From NCBI RefSeq assembly GCF_001029445.1, contig NZ_LDOT01000047.1, forward strand, positions 1 through 61,755: DNA of 61,755 nt, read 5' to 3'. The stretch comes from Photobacterium aquae (lineage in GTDB: Bacteria > Pseudomonadota > Gammaproteobacteria > Enterobacterales > Vibrionaceae). The notes below the pieces were generated by a model. That model saw only the letters and a program-made list of their open reading frames with translations. It did no database searches and was not told where the DNA came from. Positions 45,697-54,189 of this stretch are shown here, in pieces; position 1 is the stretch's first letter, and each line of letters opens with the position of its first letter. The position numbers were made by a program, and so were the translations under genes.

Positions 45697-46326
45697 CTAA
45701 TCACGGTGATCGTATCCCCAACGAGGCACCAAGCCCTGCTCGACACCGAGATGATCGAGAATTCTGGCGACCATGAAGTCAACCAAATCATCAATAGATT
45801 GGGGTTGGTGATAAAAACCGGGAGCCGCCGGCATGATCGTAACCCCCATTTGCGACAACTTGAGCATATTCTCAAGATGCAAGGTCGAGAACGGGGTCTC
45901 ACGCACCACCATCAGCAGCTGGCCCCGCTCTTTAAGTACCACATCGGCTGCCCGCTCCAGCAAGTTATCGGACATCCCATGTGCAACCGATGCCAAAGTC
46001 CCCGCCGAACACGGACAAACGACCATTTGCTTTGGAGCAGCAGAGCCGGAAGCAACAGGGGAGAACCAGTCTTCCTTCCCACATACCTCTAGCTTGCTGG
46101 CATCACACCCCAAGTGTTCGACCAGCGCCTTTTTCGCCGCATCAGGTCCCGATGGCAATTTGAGGCCGTGCTCAGTTGCCAGAACCACCCGCGCCGCGGA
46201 CGATACCAACAGATATACCCGGTAATCAGCCGCCAGCAGACACTCCAGCAGTCGAAGGCCATATGGCGCCCCCGATGCTCCCGTCCAAGCCAGGGTGATC
46301 CGCTTCTCGTTACTGTTCGCTACCAC
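45697..46326 (-). CDS. ubiX: Flavin prenyltransferase UbiX
   Basis: Makes prenylated FMN, the cofactor of the UbiD decarboxylase in ubiquinone synthesis. 209 residues. FMN-binding TGASGAPYGLRLLE at the N-terminus, CPCSAGTLASVAHG, RAADVVLKERG and RETPFSTLHLENM are all family motifs. The only sensible start is GTG at 46326, with GGAGG 8 nt before it. It lies inside the 3' end of mpl (17-nt overlap), which implies coupled translation. An ATG at 46380 would add 18 non-homologous residues. Confidence 0.93.
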   Translation of the reverse strand: MVANSNEKRITLAWTGASGAPYGLRLLECLLAADYRVYLLVSSAARVVLATEHGLKLPSGPDAAKKALVEHLGCDASKLEVCGKEDWFSPVASGSAAPKQMVVCPCSAGTLASVAHGMSDNLLERAADVVLKERGQLLMVVRETPFSTLHLENMLKLSQMGVTIMPAAPGFYHQPQSIDDLVDFMVARILDHLGVEQGLVPRWGYDHRD

Positions 46327-47680
46327 CCTTGGCCTCCAGCGCCGCGAGGATCTTGCCGTGGATCCCGCCAAAGCCCCCATTGCTCATCACCAGAATATTA
46401 TCCCCCGGCGTGGCGGCGTCGCATATTTTTGCCACCAGCGCATCAAGGTCTGCATCTGTGGTGGCAGGTTGAGGGCACTGCTGGGCAATCTCATCCACCG
46501 ACCACGGAATATTATCAGGCTGGTAGATGAACACTTCATCAGCCGCAGCCAGTGCCGGGGCGAGATCGGCCTTGTGAACCCCCAGCTTCATGGTATTTGA
46601 ACGGGGCTCCAGCACCGCCAGAATCCGGGCTTCCCCGACCTTGGCGCGCAGTCCACCCAACGTCAATTCGACCGCTGTCGGGTGATGGGCGAAATCATCA
46701 AACACACGCACGCCATGCTGCTCCCCTTTGAGCTCGAGACGACGCTTAGTATTGATGAAGCCCGCCAAGGCTTCGCAGGCCAAATCAGGCGTAACGCCTA
46801 CATGGCGTGCCGCGGCAATAGCCATCAGGGCATTGTTGACATTATGATCCCCGATCAATGCCCAATCCACCGTTCCCACTGCCTTGCCATCAAGGAACAC
46901 CGTAAAACGGCTACCGGCCTCATCAAGTTTTTCTGCCCGCCAGTGGCCATCGTCACCGATGTACTCAAGCTCGCTCCAGCATCCCATCTCAAGAGTCTGG
47001 TCAATCGCAGTAACCCCTTTCGGAGCTAGAATCCGGCCGTTGCCCGGCACTGTCCTGACCAGATGGTGGAACTGGCGCTGAATCGCTGTCAGATCATCAA
47101 AAATATCAGCATGGTCAAACTCCAGGTTGTTCATCACCAACGTCCGCGGGCGGTAGTGGACAAACTTCGAACGCTTGTCAAAAAAAGCGCTGTCATATTC
47201 GTCAGCTTCTACCACGAAGAACATACTTTCGCCCAACCGAGCCGATACCCCGAAGTTACCAAGCACCCCGCCAACCAGGAAACCCGGTTGATAGCCACAG
47301 TCCTCGAGGATCCACGCCAGCATACTTGCGGTTGTCGTCTTGCCATGGGTACCGGCAACAGCCATCACCCAGCGATCCTGCAGCAGGAACTCTTGCAGCC
47401 ACTGCGGACCCGATGTATAGCGGAGGTTGTTGTTAAGCACGTACTCAACACAAGGATTGCCGCGACTCATCGCATTACCCACCACCACCAAATCAGGGGC
47501 AGGGTTTAGCTGGGATGGGTCATAACCTTGAATAATTTCAATTCCTTGTGATTCAAGCAAGGTGCTCATTGGGGGGTAGACATTGGCATCGCAGCCCGTC
47601 ACCTTATGGCCAAGTTGGCGGGCAAGGATTGCCGCACCACCCATAAATGTGCCGCAAATTCCGAGAATATGGATGTGCAT
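46310..47680 (-). CDS. mpl: UDP-MurNAc:L-Ala-gamma-D-Glu-meso-DAP ligase Mpl
   Basis: Murein peptide ligase that recycles the tripeptide from turned-over peptidoglycan. 456 residues. N-terminal HIHILGICGTFMGGAAILAR, ATP motif AGTHGKTTT, NNLEFDHADIFDD, and the C-terminal Mur ligase domain with FDDFAHHPTAVELTL and LEPRSNTMKLG. The start at 47680 fits the family; an ATG 39 nt upstream does not. Its end overlaps ubiX. Divergent from fbp, as in E. coli. Confidence 0.96.
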   Translation of the reverse strand: MHIHILGICGTFMGGAAILARQLGHKVTGCDANVYPPMSTLLESQGIEIIQGYDPSQLNPAPDLVVVGNAMSRGNPCVEYVLNNNLRYTSGPQWLQEFLLQDRWVMAVAGTHGKTTTASMLAWILEDCGYQPGFLVGGVLGNFGVSARLGESMFFVVEADEYDSAFFDKRSKFVHYRPRTLVMNNLEFDHADIFDDLTAIQRQFHHLVRTVPGNGRILAPKGVTAIDQTLEMGCWSELEYIGDDGHWRAEKLDEAGSRFTVFLDGKAVGTVDWALIGDHNVNNALMAIAAARHVGVTPDLACEALAGFINTKRRLELKGEQHGVRVFDDFAHHPTAVELTLGGLRAKVGEARILAVLEPRSNTMKLGVHKADLAPALAAADEVFIYQPDNIPWSVDEIAQQCPQPATTDADLDALVAKICDAATPGDNILVMSNGGFGGIHGKILAALEAKGGSEQ

Positions 47681-47891
47681 AACAGTCAGCTCACTCAGTA
47701 TGTTTTTTGGTCGCCTCACGCTTCTGCGTTACTTCGTTACCCTAAAAAAGATCTTTATATACAATTCGTTATAGATAAGTAGAGCACACACAATATAAAG
47801 CGTCTAACTAACTATTGGTATGAAAATTGTCCGTTAGAGACATTGTACCTAACTTAACAGCCCCAATGACAACATGATGCAAGGATTGTAT

Positions 47892-48911
47892 ATGTCCGAT
47901 ATTAGAACCCTTGGCGAGTTCATTGTCGAGAAACAAAACGACTTCCCCCACGCCAGCGGCGAGCTATCTTCCCTGCTCGGCTCCATCAAGCTGGCGGCCA
48001 AAATCGTCAACCGCGAAATCAACAAGGCTGGCCTTGTCGATATCACAGGAGCGGTCGGCGGCCAGAACATCCAAGGTGAAGAGCAGCAGAAACTCGATGT
48101 CTACGCCAATGACAAATTCAAAGCCGCCCTCGAAGCCCGAGATCAAGTGTGCGGGGTAGCTAGCGAGGAAGAAGACGAAGCGGTGGCCTTCAACAAGGAG
48201 CTCAACCGCAACGCCAAATATGTCGTCCTGATGGATCCGCTAGATGGCTCGTCGAATATAGACGTCAATGTCTCGGTCGGGACGATCTTCTCTATCTACC
48301 GCCGAGTATCCCCCGTCGGCACACCAGCCACCGAGGAGGACTTCCTCCAGCCGGGCCACCGCCAGGTCGCCGCTGGGTATATTATCTACGGCTCGTCCAC
48401 CATGCTGGTATATACCACGGGCAACGGGGTTCATGGCTTTACCTATGACCCGTCACTCGGGGTGTTCTGCCTCTCCCACCAGGGAATGACCATCCCCGAA
48501 GATGGCCGAATCTACTCCATCAACGAAGGGAATTACATCCGCTTTCCGATGGGCGTAAAAAAATACATCAAGTATTGCCAAGAAAACGTGCCGGAGGACA
48601 ACCGACCCTACACCTCGCGCTACATAGGTTCACTGGTCGCCGACTTTCACCGCAACCTGCTAAAAGGCGGGATCTACCTCTACCCGAGCACGGCCACCCA
48701 TCCAAATGGCAAGCTGCGGCTGCTCTACGAGTGCAACCCAATGGCCTTCCTGATCGAGCAGGCTGGCGGCGTCGCTTCCGACGGTTGCCGACGGATCATG
48801 GATATCCAGCCGACAGAGCTCCACCAGCGAGTGCCGTTTTTTGTCGGCTCGACCAACATGGTACGAAAAGTCGAACACTTCCTCGAAACCTTCCCCGACG
48901 AGGAGGAATAA
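47892..48911 (+). CDS. fbp: Fructose-1,6-bisphosphatase class 1
   Basis: Gluconeogenic phosphatase. 339 residues (E. coli 332). Metal and active-site segment MDPLDGSSNIDVNVSVGTIF, YIGSLVADFHRNLLKGG, and LLYECNPMAFLIEQAGG. The ATG at 47892 (MSDIRTLGEF) has AAGGA 7 nt before it; the frame also offers an ATG 18 nt upstream. Lies between mpl and ppa as in E. coli. Confidence 0.96.
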   Translation: MSDIRTLGEFIVEKQNDFPHASGELSSLLGSIKLAAKIVNREINKAGLVDITGAVGGQNIQGEEQQKLDVYANDKFKAALEARDQVCGVASEEEDEAVAFNKELNRNAKYVVLMDPLDGSSNIDVNVSVGTIFSIYRRVSPVGTPATEEDFLQPGHRQVAAGYIIYGSSTMLVYTTGNGVHGFTYDPSLGVFCLSHQGMTIPEDGRIYSINEGNYIRFPMGVKKYIKYCQENVPEDNRPYTSRYIGSLVADFHRNLLKGGIYLYPSTATHPNGKLRLLYECNPMAFLIEQAGGVASDGCRRIMDIQPTELHQRVPFFVGSTNMVRKVEHFLETFPDEEE

Positions 48912-48918
48912 CCCACTC

Positions 48919-48943
48919 AACAGGCTGCCCAAGGCAGCCTGTT
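48919..48943 (+). terminator. Hairpin after fbp
   Basis: AACAGGCTGCC and GGCAGCCTGTT, perfect 11-bp stem with a 3-nt loop, 7 nt after the stop. The tail CACTTTG is a poor T run. Confidence 0.6.
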
Positions 48944-49065
48944 CACTTTGATACCGATCCTTTCCCGGTCAATGTGCACCTGTCGATTAGACAATGAATT
49001 AACGATATTGCTATTATAATTTCAACATCACCAACATCTGGTTAACTTAACAAAAGGAAGAGACA

Positions 49066-49596
49066 ATGAGCCTCAATCAGGTCCCCGCAGGAAAGGACAT
49101 CCCGGAAGATATCTATGTGGTTATCGAAATCCCCGCCAATGCCGATCCCATAAAATACGAGGTCGACAAAGAATCCGGGGCTGTTTTCGTTGACCGCTTC
49201 ATGTCGGCACCGATGTTCTATCCGTGTAACTATGGTTATGTGAACCATACCTTGTCCCTTGACGGCGATCCGGTTGATGTCTTGGTTCCCACCCCCTACC
49301 CGTTATTCCCAGGTTCAGTGATCCGTTGCCGTCCCGTCGGGGTTCTGAAGATGACCGATGAATCAGGGGAAGACGCCAAAGTAGTTGCTGTACCGCATAG
49401 CAAGCTCACCACGGAATACGACCATATCAAGGACGTCGAGGATCTCCCCGAACTTCTCAAGGCTCAAATCACACAGTTCTTCGAACGCTATAAAGAATTA
49501 GAAGCGGGCAAGTGGGTCAAAGTGGATGGCTGGGCAGATGCCGAGGCAGCCAAGGCTGAAATTATTGAGTCTTTCGAACGCGCCCAGAAAAAATAA
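49066..49596 (+). CDS. ppa: Inorganic pyrophosphatase
   Basis: Hydrolyses pyrophosphate, driving biosynthesis. 176 residues, family I length. Signature DGDPVDVLV with the metal-binding aspartates, preceded by YPCNYGYVNHTLS. The N-terminus begins SLNQVPAGKDIPEDIYVVIEI. AAAAGGAAGAGAC precedes the ATG. Highly conserved synteny fbp-ppa-ytfP-tamBA. Confidence 0.97.
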   Translation: MSLNQVPAGKDIPEDIYVVIEIPANADPIKYEVDKESGAVFVDRFMSAPMFYPCNYGYVNHTLSLDGDPVDVLVPTPYPLFPGSVIRCRPVGVLKMTDESGEDAKVVAVPHSKLTTEYDHIKDVEDLPELLKAQITQFFERYKELEAGKWVKVDGWADAEAAKAEIIESFERAQKK

Positions 49597-49609
49597 TTGC
49601 TGATCTCTC

Positions 49610-49638
49610 CCATCCCGGATATCACCTATCCGGGATGG
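49610..49638 (+). terminator. Hairpin between ppa and the rhodanese gene
   Basis: CCATCCCGGATA (49610-49621) and TATCCGGGATGG (49627-49638), a perfect 12-bp stem with a 5-nt loop. Followed by CTCC, not T, so termination is unproven. It covers the first in-frame ATG (49635) of the next gene, which therefore is unlikely to be its start. Confidence 0.6.
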
Positions 49639-49655
49639 CTCCAAGGCACACTCGC

Positions 49656-50045
49656 ATGTTAAAACAATTTTCCATACTGACCGTCCTCGCCGTTAGCCTC
49701 GTTGCAGGCACAGCCGATGCCGAAACCGTCTCGGCCCACCAGTTCTGGCAACTACACCGTTCTGCCGAAACTGGCAATCCTATGATTGTTGACGTGAGGA
49801 GCAACGAAGAATACCTCGCAGGCCACTTACCCAATGCCGTCAATGTCCCCTATGACGAAATTAGCAAACTCATCAAAATAGCCCCGGACAAATCGCAGGC
49901 TATTTTTCTCTATTGCCATTCCGGACGCCGGGCTGTCATCGCAGAAACCGAACTGTCAAAATTAGGCTATAGCCAGTTATACAACGGGGAAAGCTACCAA
50001 AAATTGCTCTCAGCGATGCCCAGCCAACCCTATACAAAAAACTAG
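49656..50045 (+). CDS. Periplasmic rhodanese-like protein
   Basis: 129-residue single-domain rhodanese with a signal peptide (MLKQFSILTVLAVSLVAGTADA, 22 residues). Active-site cysteine in YCHSGRRA, and VDVRSNEEYLAGHLPNAVNVP, the rhodanese signature. Like E. coli PspE in size and location, although phage-shock neighbours are absent. Thiosulfate sulfurtransferase activity is possible; the physiological role is unknown. The start at 49656 avoids the hairpin that covers the earlier ATG. Confidence 0.85.
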   Translation: MLKQFSILTVLAVSLVAGTADAETVSAHQFWQLHRSAETGNPMIVDVRSNEEYLAGHLPNAVNVPYDEISKLIKIAPDKSQAIFLYCHSGRRAVIAETELSKLGYSQLYNGESYQKLLSAMPSQPYTKN

Positions 50046-50052
50046 CGCATAT

Positions 50053-50087
50053 AAAAAAATCCCCTTCCTAAAAGGAAGGGGATTTTC
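50053..50087. terminator. Bidirectional terminator
   Basis: AAAATCCCCTTCC and GGAAGGGGATTTT around TAAAA, between the converging rhodanese and ytfP genes. Confidence 0.92.
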
Positions 50088-50088
50088 A

Positions 50089-50445
50089 CTATCCGCTACG
50101 CTGGCACCAATCTCCGCAGGGGATCAACGGAGCGCCATCGACTGGCGGGGCATAATGATATAGCCAAGCCTCCCCAAATGGCGTCGCAATCAGGATCCTA
50201 CCGTACAGGCGGGGATACTCTTCCAACTCATCGAGTAATGCCAATGTGCTGTCATCAACCTGATAGACCTCTCCCATCAATGCCCCGCCATCCGGTCCGG
50301 TTACCACTGCCGGATAACTCCCCATATGGTAAAGCAAATAGCTCCCCGGCAGGCGGCACTCTCCTAAACAGTCAGCGCCTGCCAACCAATGATGGTTTGA
50401 CTCTCCCTGTCGCAAGGTGCCGTAGACAAAAACGTTGTGCACCAT
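50089..50445 (-). CDS. ytfP: Gamma-glutamylcyclotransferase-like protein YtfP
   Basis: 118 residues of the GGCT/AIG2-like fold. N-terminal VFVYGTLRQGESNHHWL, the nucleophile-stabilising loop, and LDELEEYPRLYGR with the catalytic-type glutamate. Substrate not known for YtfP. It follows tamB by 6 nt, as in E. coli, so it is in the tamAB operon. Confidence 0.9.
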   Translation of the reverse strand: MVHNVFVYGTLRQGESNHHWLAGADCLGECRLPGSYLLYHMGSYPAVVTGPDGGALMGEVYQVDDSTLALLDELEEYPRLYGRILIATPFGEAWLYHYAPPVDGAPLIPCGDWCQRSG

Positions 50446-50451
50446 TTCTCC

Positions 50452-53400
50452 TTAGTTGAATTCGAACTGGTAAAGCAAGTCGACCGCACTATCCAATCCC
50501 GATACGACCTCAACATAGAGATCTTTCATCAGGCGGTAACGCACGGTGAACTCACCAATCGAATTAAATATTCCGACACCGTATTTGACCTGTAGCCCCG
50601 GGGCAATATAACCGCTGATCGTCACCTGCGAATCCTGCCCTGAACCCGCCGTATCCAGCGCCAAATCCTGAATACCGAACGCTTCGCCGACATCACCAAC
50701 TAGCTGGCCACTTTGTGCCAAGCCCATGCTGATTAGTGCCATTGTCATGGCATCACCGCTGTCTGATTCGCTGTCCAGATCGCGCCCACGCAGAATATAA
50801 GACAGGGCATTTTGCTGCGGCATGACCGGATCCGAGAAAATATCGACCTTCGGCTCATCCGCAGGCCCCGTTACCCGGATCCCGGCAATCACATCATCTT
50901 CGATATTGTCAGGGTCGCGAATCGCCTCAATCGACAAATAAGGCTGATCCGCAGGACCATTGAACAATATCTGCCCTTTGCGGATCACCAGCTCTTGGGC
51001 AAAGGAACGATAAGTACCGTCACGCAAGTTGATCTCACCGTACACCAATGGTCCCTTGTCGTTCTGACGGACATTCAGATCCCCCACCAGCCCAGATTTA
51101 AGGCCGAAAGCGGAAAGCTTCACATCATCGCCAATCCTAACCAGCACATTGGTTTTGATCTTAAACGGCATCGTGCTTTGGGTATCAACTGGCTTCAGGT
51201 CCGGGCCGAGGATAACCTCGTCTTTTGACACCGACACGGCGGATTCCGGCAACTGATCTACCGTGATCCGCCCCCACGGAATTTCAACCTTGCCGGTGAT
51301 CTCAGCTTGCTTCGGCTGGGCGGTAATCGTCAGATCCGGTGAAACCTTCACGGCAACCATCGGTGGGACATTCACTTCCAACTCTCGCCCATTGACCCGC
51401 AGCTTTGTCCGCCACGCTTTGAGATCCTGCCAGTCGCCTTCACCGCTCAGTGACAGATCGCCATCTGGCGTCACGACTTTGCCCTGTAGCCGAGCCTGAT
51501 AACCTGCGAACGTCGCTGTGATATCGGCCTTGTCTACATCCAATGGCACCGTCTTACCCTGCGCCTTGACATCGGTCACCTTGAGCAAACCGTTGACTGC
51601 AGGATGCAATATCGGACCGCTAACAGACAAATTGGCATCCACCTGACCGGCAAAATCATGGTAATCCGCAAGCAGCGGCTGCAAGAAACCCAACATGAAA
51701 CGATCAAGTTTCACATTACCTTCAATTTGCTTGTCACCGGTCAGTTGGGTCACCGTTGCCCGGCCGGAGAAATCACCATTGTCCCGAACAGCAACCAACC
51801 AATCGGCATTGAGGACATCATTTTGCATCAATGCATTAAGCGTCACTTTATCCCAGCCCAGACGAACCGGATCGGCCTCAGGATCCAATTGCTGGGTCAA
51901 CGAACCTGGCGGCATGCTCACCTGCGCGTTGAGGTATGGCGCTGAATCCGGAGCCCACACGGCCTCGACATTGGCCCCGACCGCTCCCTTGAGGGCGACG
52001 TCGGAAGGCAGGTACGGCTTGATTAAATCAAACCCGAATCCCTTAAGGGCGACTTTGGCCCGCCCACTGGCACCGGCAGACAAATTTTCCTGCAGGCACA
52101 AGGAGGCACGGTCTTGCTGCCAGCAATGGGCAGCAACTGTCGCAAGCTGAGAATTTAGCTGATAGCCGATAGCTGTTGGTCGGTTCAATCGCCAAGGGCC
52201 AATAGGCGTCTCAATTTCGCCCTGTTGCAGTACCCCCTGCCAGCCTTGCTTGGGATCGAATACCCCCGCCAACTTCAGTACCGTACTCACAGGCTCAGCC
52301 TGCATGTCCAACACTAACTGATGACTCGCTTCGGTTCCGGAAAACTGCAGTGCCAGAGTTTTCAAGTTAAAAGTCTCGTACTGACCCTTGGCAGCCCTGA
52401 CGGTAAGATCTGCATTCAGAACAGGCATCGGTGACACTTTGCCTGAAATTTCCAGCGATGCCAGAGAAGCCAAATCCTGCCAACCTAATTGCTTGCCATC
52501 CAAAACCAGATCAAGCTCCGGCTCTGCCATTTTGCCTTTGACCGATACCGTACCGGCCACTTCACCTTTCAGGCCGGGTACCGACTGGCTGAGATCGGGA
52601 GCATTGATGCTTGCCGCCATGTCCCAATCACCGTCCAGTTGCCCTTTAGCCGTCAATCCGTTAGGACCATGCTTTAGAGACAAGCCTGTAGTACTCAGGG
52701 CCAGTTTACCCTTACCGCTCAAGTCTTTGGCATCTAACTGACCGACCAAATCCAGCGGTTGCGACATCACAATCCCGTCGACCGCCAATTCGGGAAGTTG
52801 AACATACCAGCCACCTTTTCGTGTTAACCCTCCCGAAGTCTTCAGCTTACCGCTTAAATCCCCCGGTACATCCGGCCATTCTAAGCCCGGCTGAATATGG
52901 GAAAAGGCCAACTGCCCCTGCCAATTGACGAGATCCTTCCAACTGGCACTGGCTTGCCCGGTCACGGTTCCCCCCAAGGTTTCAAGCGCTAGCTTACTCA
53001 AAGAGACATCATCCAATGAGCCCTTACCCACAAGGCGGGCCTTCACCTTAGGCATAGGTACACCATCGACCGTACTGTCGAGTTTGAAACGGTACCCTTT
53101 TAGATCACCACTGGCCGTCAGAGCCGAGGCGTTCAGGGTAAATTCCGGCTTGTTGGTAAGCGGCCATTGTAAATGCTGGCTTTTCAATGACAGATCAAAC
53201 GGCAGCTCAGGATCAAGCGGTGAGAGTGTCCCCTTTAACAAGGCATCGAGGGTTCCGCTCAACCGGGCATCCAGGACCAGCGTTTTAACGCTCCCCGATG
53301 CCTTTACATCAAGATGATGGCCCGACAAGGGCTCCATGGCGACATCAAGGCCAGCCTTGAGCTGCAACGGATAATCCCCCGCCAGTTGTATCTTGGCCGA

Positions 53401-54189
53401 AACATCCAGCTTACCTTGGGGTACATTCAGCTGAATTCGGTCCACCGTCACATCACTGCCCTCCGCCTTAGCGATAAGATCAAGCAATGCAACCTTCTGG
53501 GCGTTTTCCCCTTCCAAGCTAAAATCTGTCACGGTAAAGCGCTCAACAGAAATACCCAGCGGCAAAATAACGTCCGGCAACTCAATGGCCTGTGGATCAC
53601 CCGCGGTACTGGACGATGGAGTACTCTCCGCATCACTTTTCGCCAGTGCCAACGTTATCGAATCCCATACAGTTGGTTTGAGTATCAACTGATTGCCAGA
53701 TAAGGTTGCGGCGCTGGAAAAATGCTTCCAAGCAACTTTATTACCCAAGATATCCAATGAAATATCGTCCAGCACCAAGCGATCAAGGCTAATTGGGATC
53801 GGCATGGAAAACGGTGTACTCGGCTCATCAGGCGCAGGTTGCGACTCCTCGCTGCTTGGCGGCAATGTCGGCATAGCAAACGACAATCCAGCAATCTCAA
53901 CCTGACGCAGGCACACTGCAGGCTGCAGCAAACATTGATCATCAATATCCAGGACGAGACGCTTGGCTGAGAGATCCATCCCTTGGTCTTGGTAAGCAAT
54001 GCCTGACAGCGAGAAGCCTTGCAACAAACTACCGTCGCTCTGCTCTATGCTCAGTGCTGGCAGTGCTTTTTCTGCTCCCCATATTGCGATTTTCACCCCG
54101 GCTGGCGTGTACAGCAGCGCAGCCAATGCAATAACCAAAAACAACAGCAAGGCAAGAACAGCCAATGATATACGCTTTACCCAAATCAT
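50452..54189 (-). CDS. tamB: Translocation/assembly module subunit TamB
   Basis: 1245-residue inner-membrane-anchored protein that spans the periplasm to TamA. It helps move phospholipids and assemble some outer membrane proteins. N-terminal helix (ISLAVLALLLFLVIALAALL, about 7-26), a long repetitive beta-taco region and the C-terminal DUF490 domain ending YQFEFN. Its ATG overlaps the tamA stop by 4 nt. A hydrophilic loop around 90-115 is rich in Pro/Ser/Glu. Confidence 0.94.
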   Translation of the reverse strand: MIWVKRISLAVLALLLFLVIALAALLYTPAGVKIAIWGAEKALPALSIEQSDGSLLQGFSLSGIAYQDQGMDLSAKRLVLDIDDQCLLQPAVCLRQVEIAGLSFAMPTLPPSSEESQPAPDEPSTPFSMPIPISLDRLVLDDISLDILGNKVAWKHFSSAATLSGNQLILKPTVWDSITLALAKSDAESTPSSSTAGDPQAIELPDVILPLGISVERFTVTDFSLEGENAQKVALLDLIAKAEGSDVTVDRIQLNVPQGKLDVSAKIQLAGDYPLQLKAGLDVAMEPLSGHHLDVKASGSVKTLVLDARLSGTLDALLKGTLSPLDPELPFDLSLKSQHLQWPLTNKPEFTLNASALTASGDLKGYRFKLDSTVDGVPMPKVKARLVGKGSLDDVSLSKLALETLGGTVTGQASASWKDLVNWQGQLAFSHIQPGLEWPDVPGDLSGKLKTSGGLTRKGGWYVQLPELAVDGIVMSQPLDLVGQLDAKDLSGKGKLALSTTGLSLKHGPNGLTAKGQLDGDWDMAASINAPDLSQSVPGLKGEVAGTVSVKGKMAEPELDLVLDGKQLGWQDLASLASLEISGKVSPMPVLNADLTVRAAKGQYETFNLKTLALQFSGTEASHQLVLDMQAEPVSTVLKLAGVFDPKQGWQGVLQQGEIETPIGPWRLNRPTAIGYQLNSQLATVAAHCWQQDRASLCLQENLSAGASGRAKVALKGFGFDLIKPYLPSDVALKGAVGANVEAVWAPDSAPYLNAQVSMPPGSLTQQLDPEADPVRLGWDKVTLNALMQNDVLNADWLVAVRDNGDFSGRATVTQLTGDKQIEGNVKLDRFMLGFLQPLLADYHDFAGQVDANLSVSGPILHPAVNGLLKVTDVKAQGKTVPLDVDKADITATFAGYQARLQGKVVTPDGDLSLSGEGDWQDLKAWRTKLRVNGRELEVNVPPMVAVKVSPDLTITAQPKQAEITGKVEIPWGRITVDQLPESAVSVSKDEVILGPDLKPVDTQSTMPFKIKTNVLVRIGDDVKLSAFGLKSGLVGDLNVRQNDKGPLVYGEINLRDGTYRSFAQELVIRKGQILFNGPADQPYLSIEAIRDPDNIEDDVIAGIRVTGPADEPKVDIFSDPVMPQQNALSYILRGRDLDSESDSGDAMTMALISMGLAQSGQLVGDVGEAFGIQDLALDTAGSGQDSQVTISGYIAPGLQVKYGVGIFNSIGEFTVRYRLMKDLYVEVVSGLDSAVDLLYQFEFN

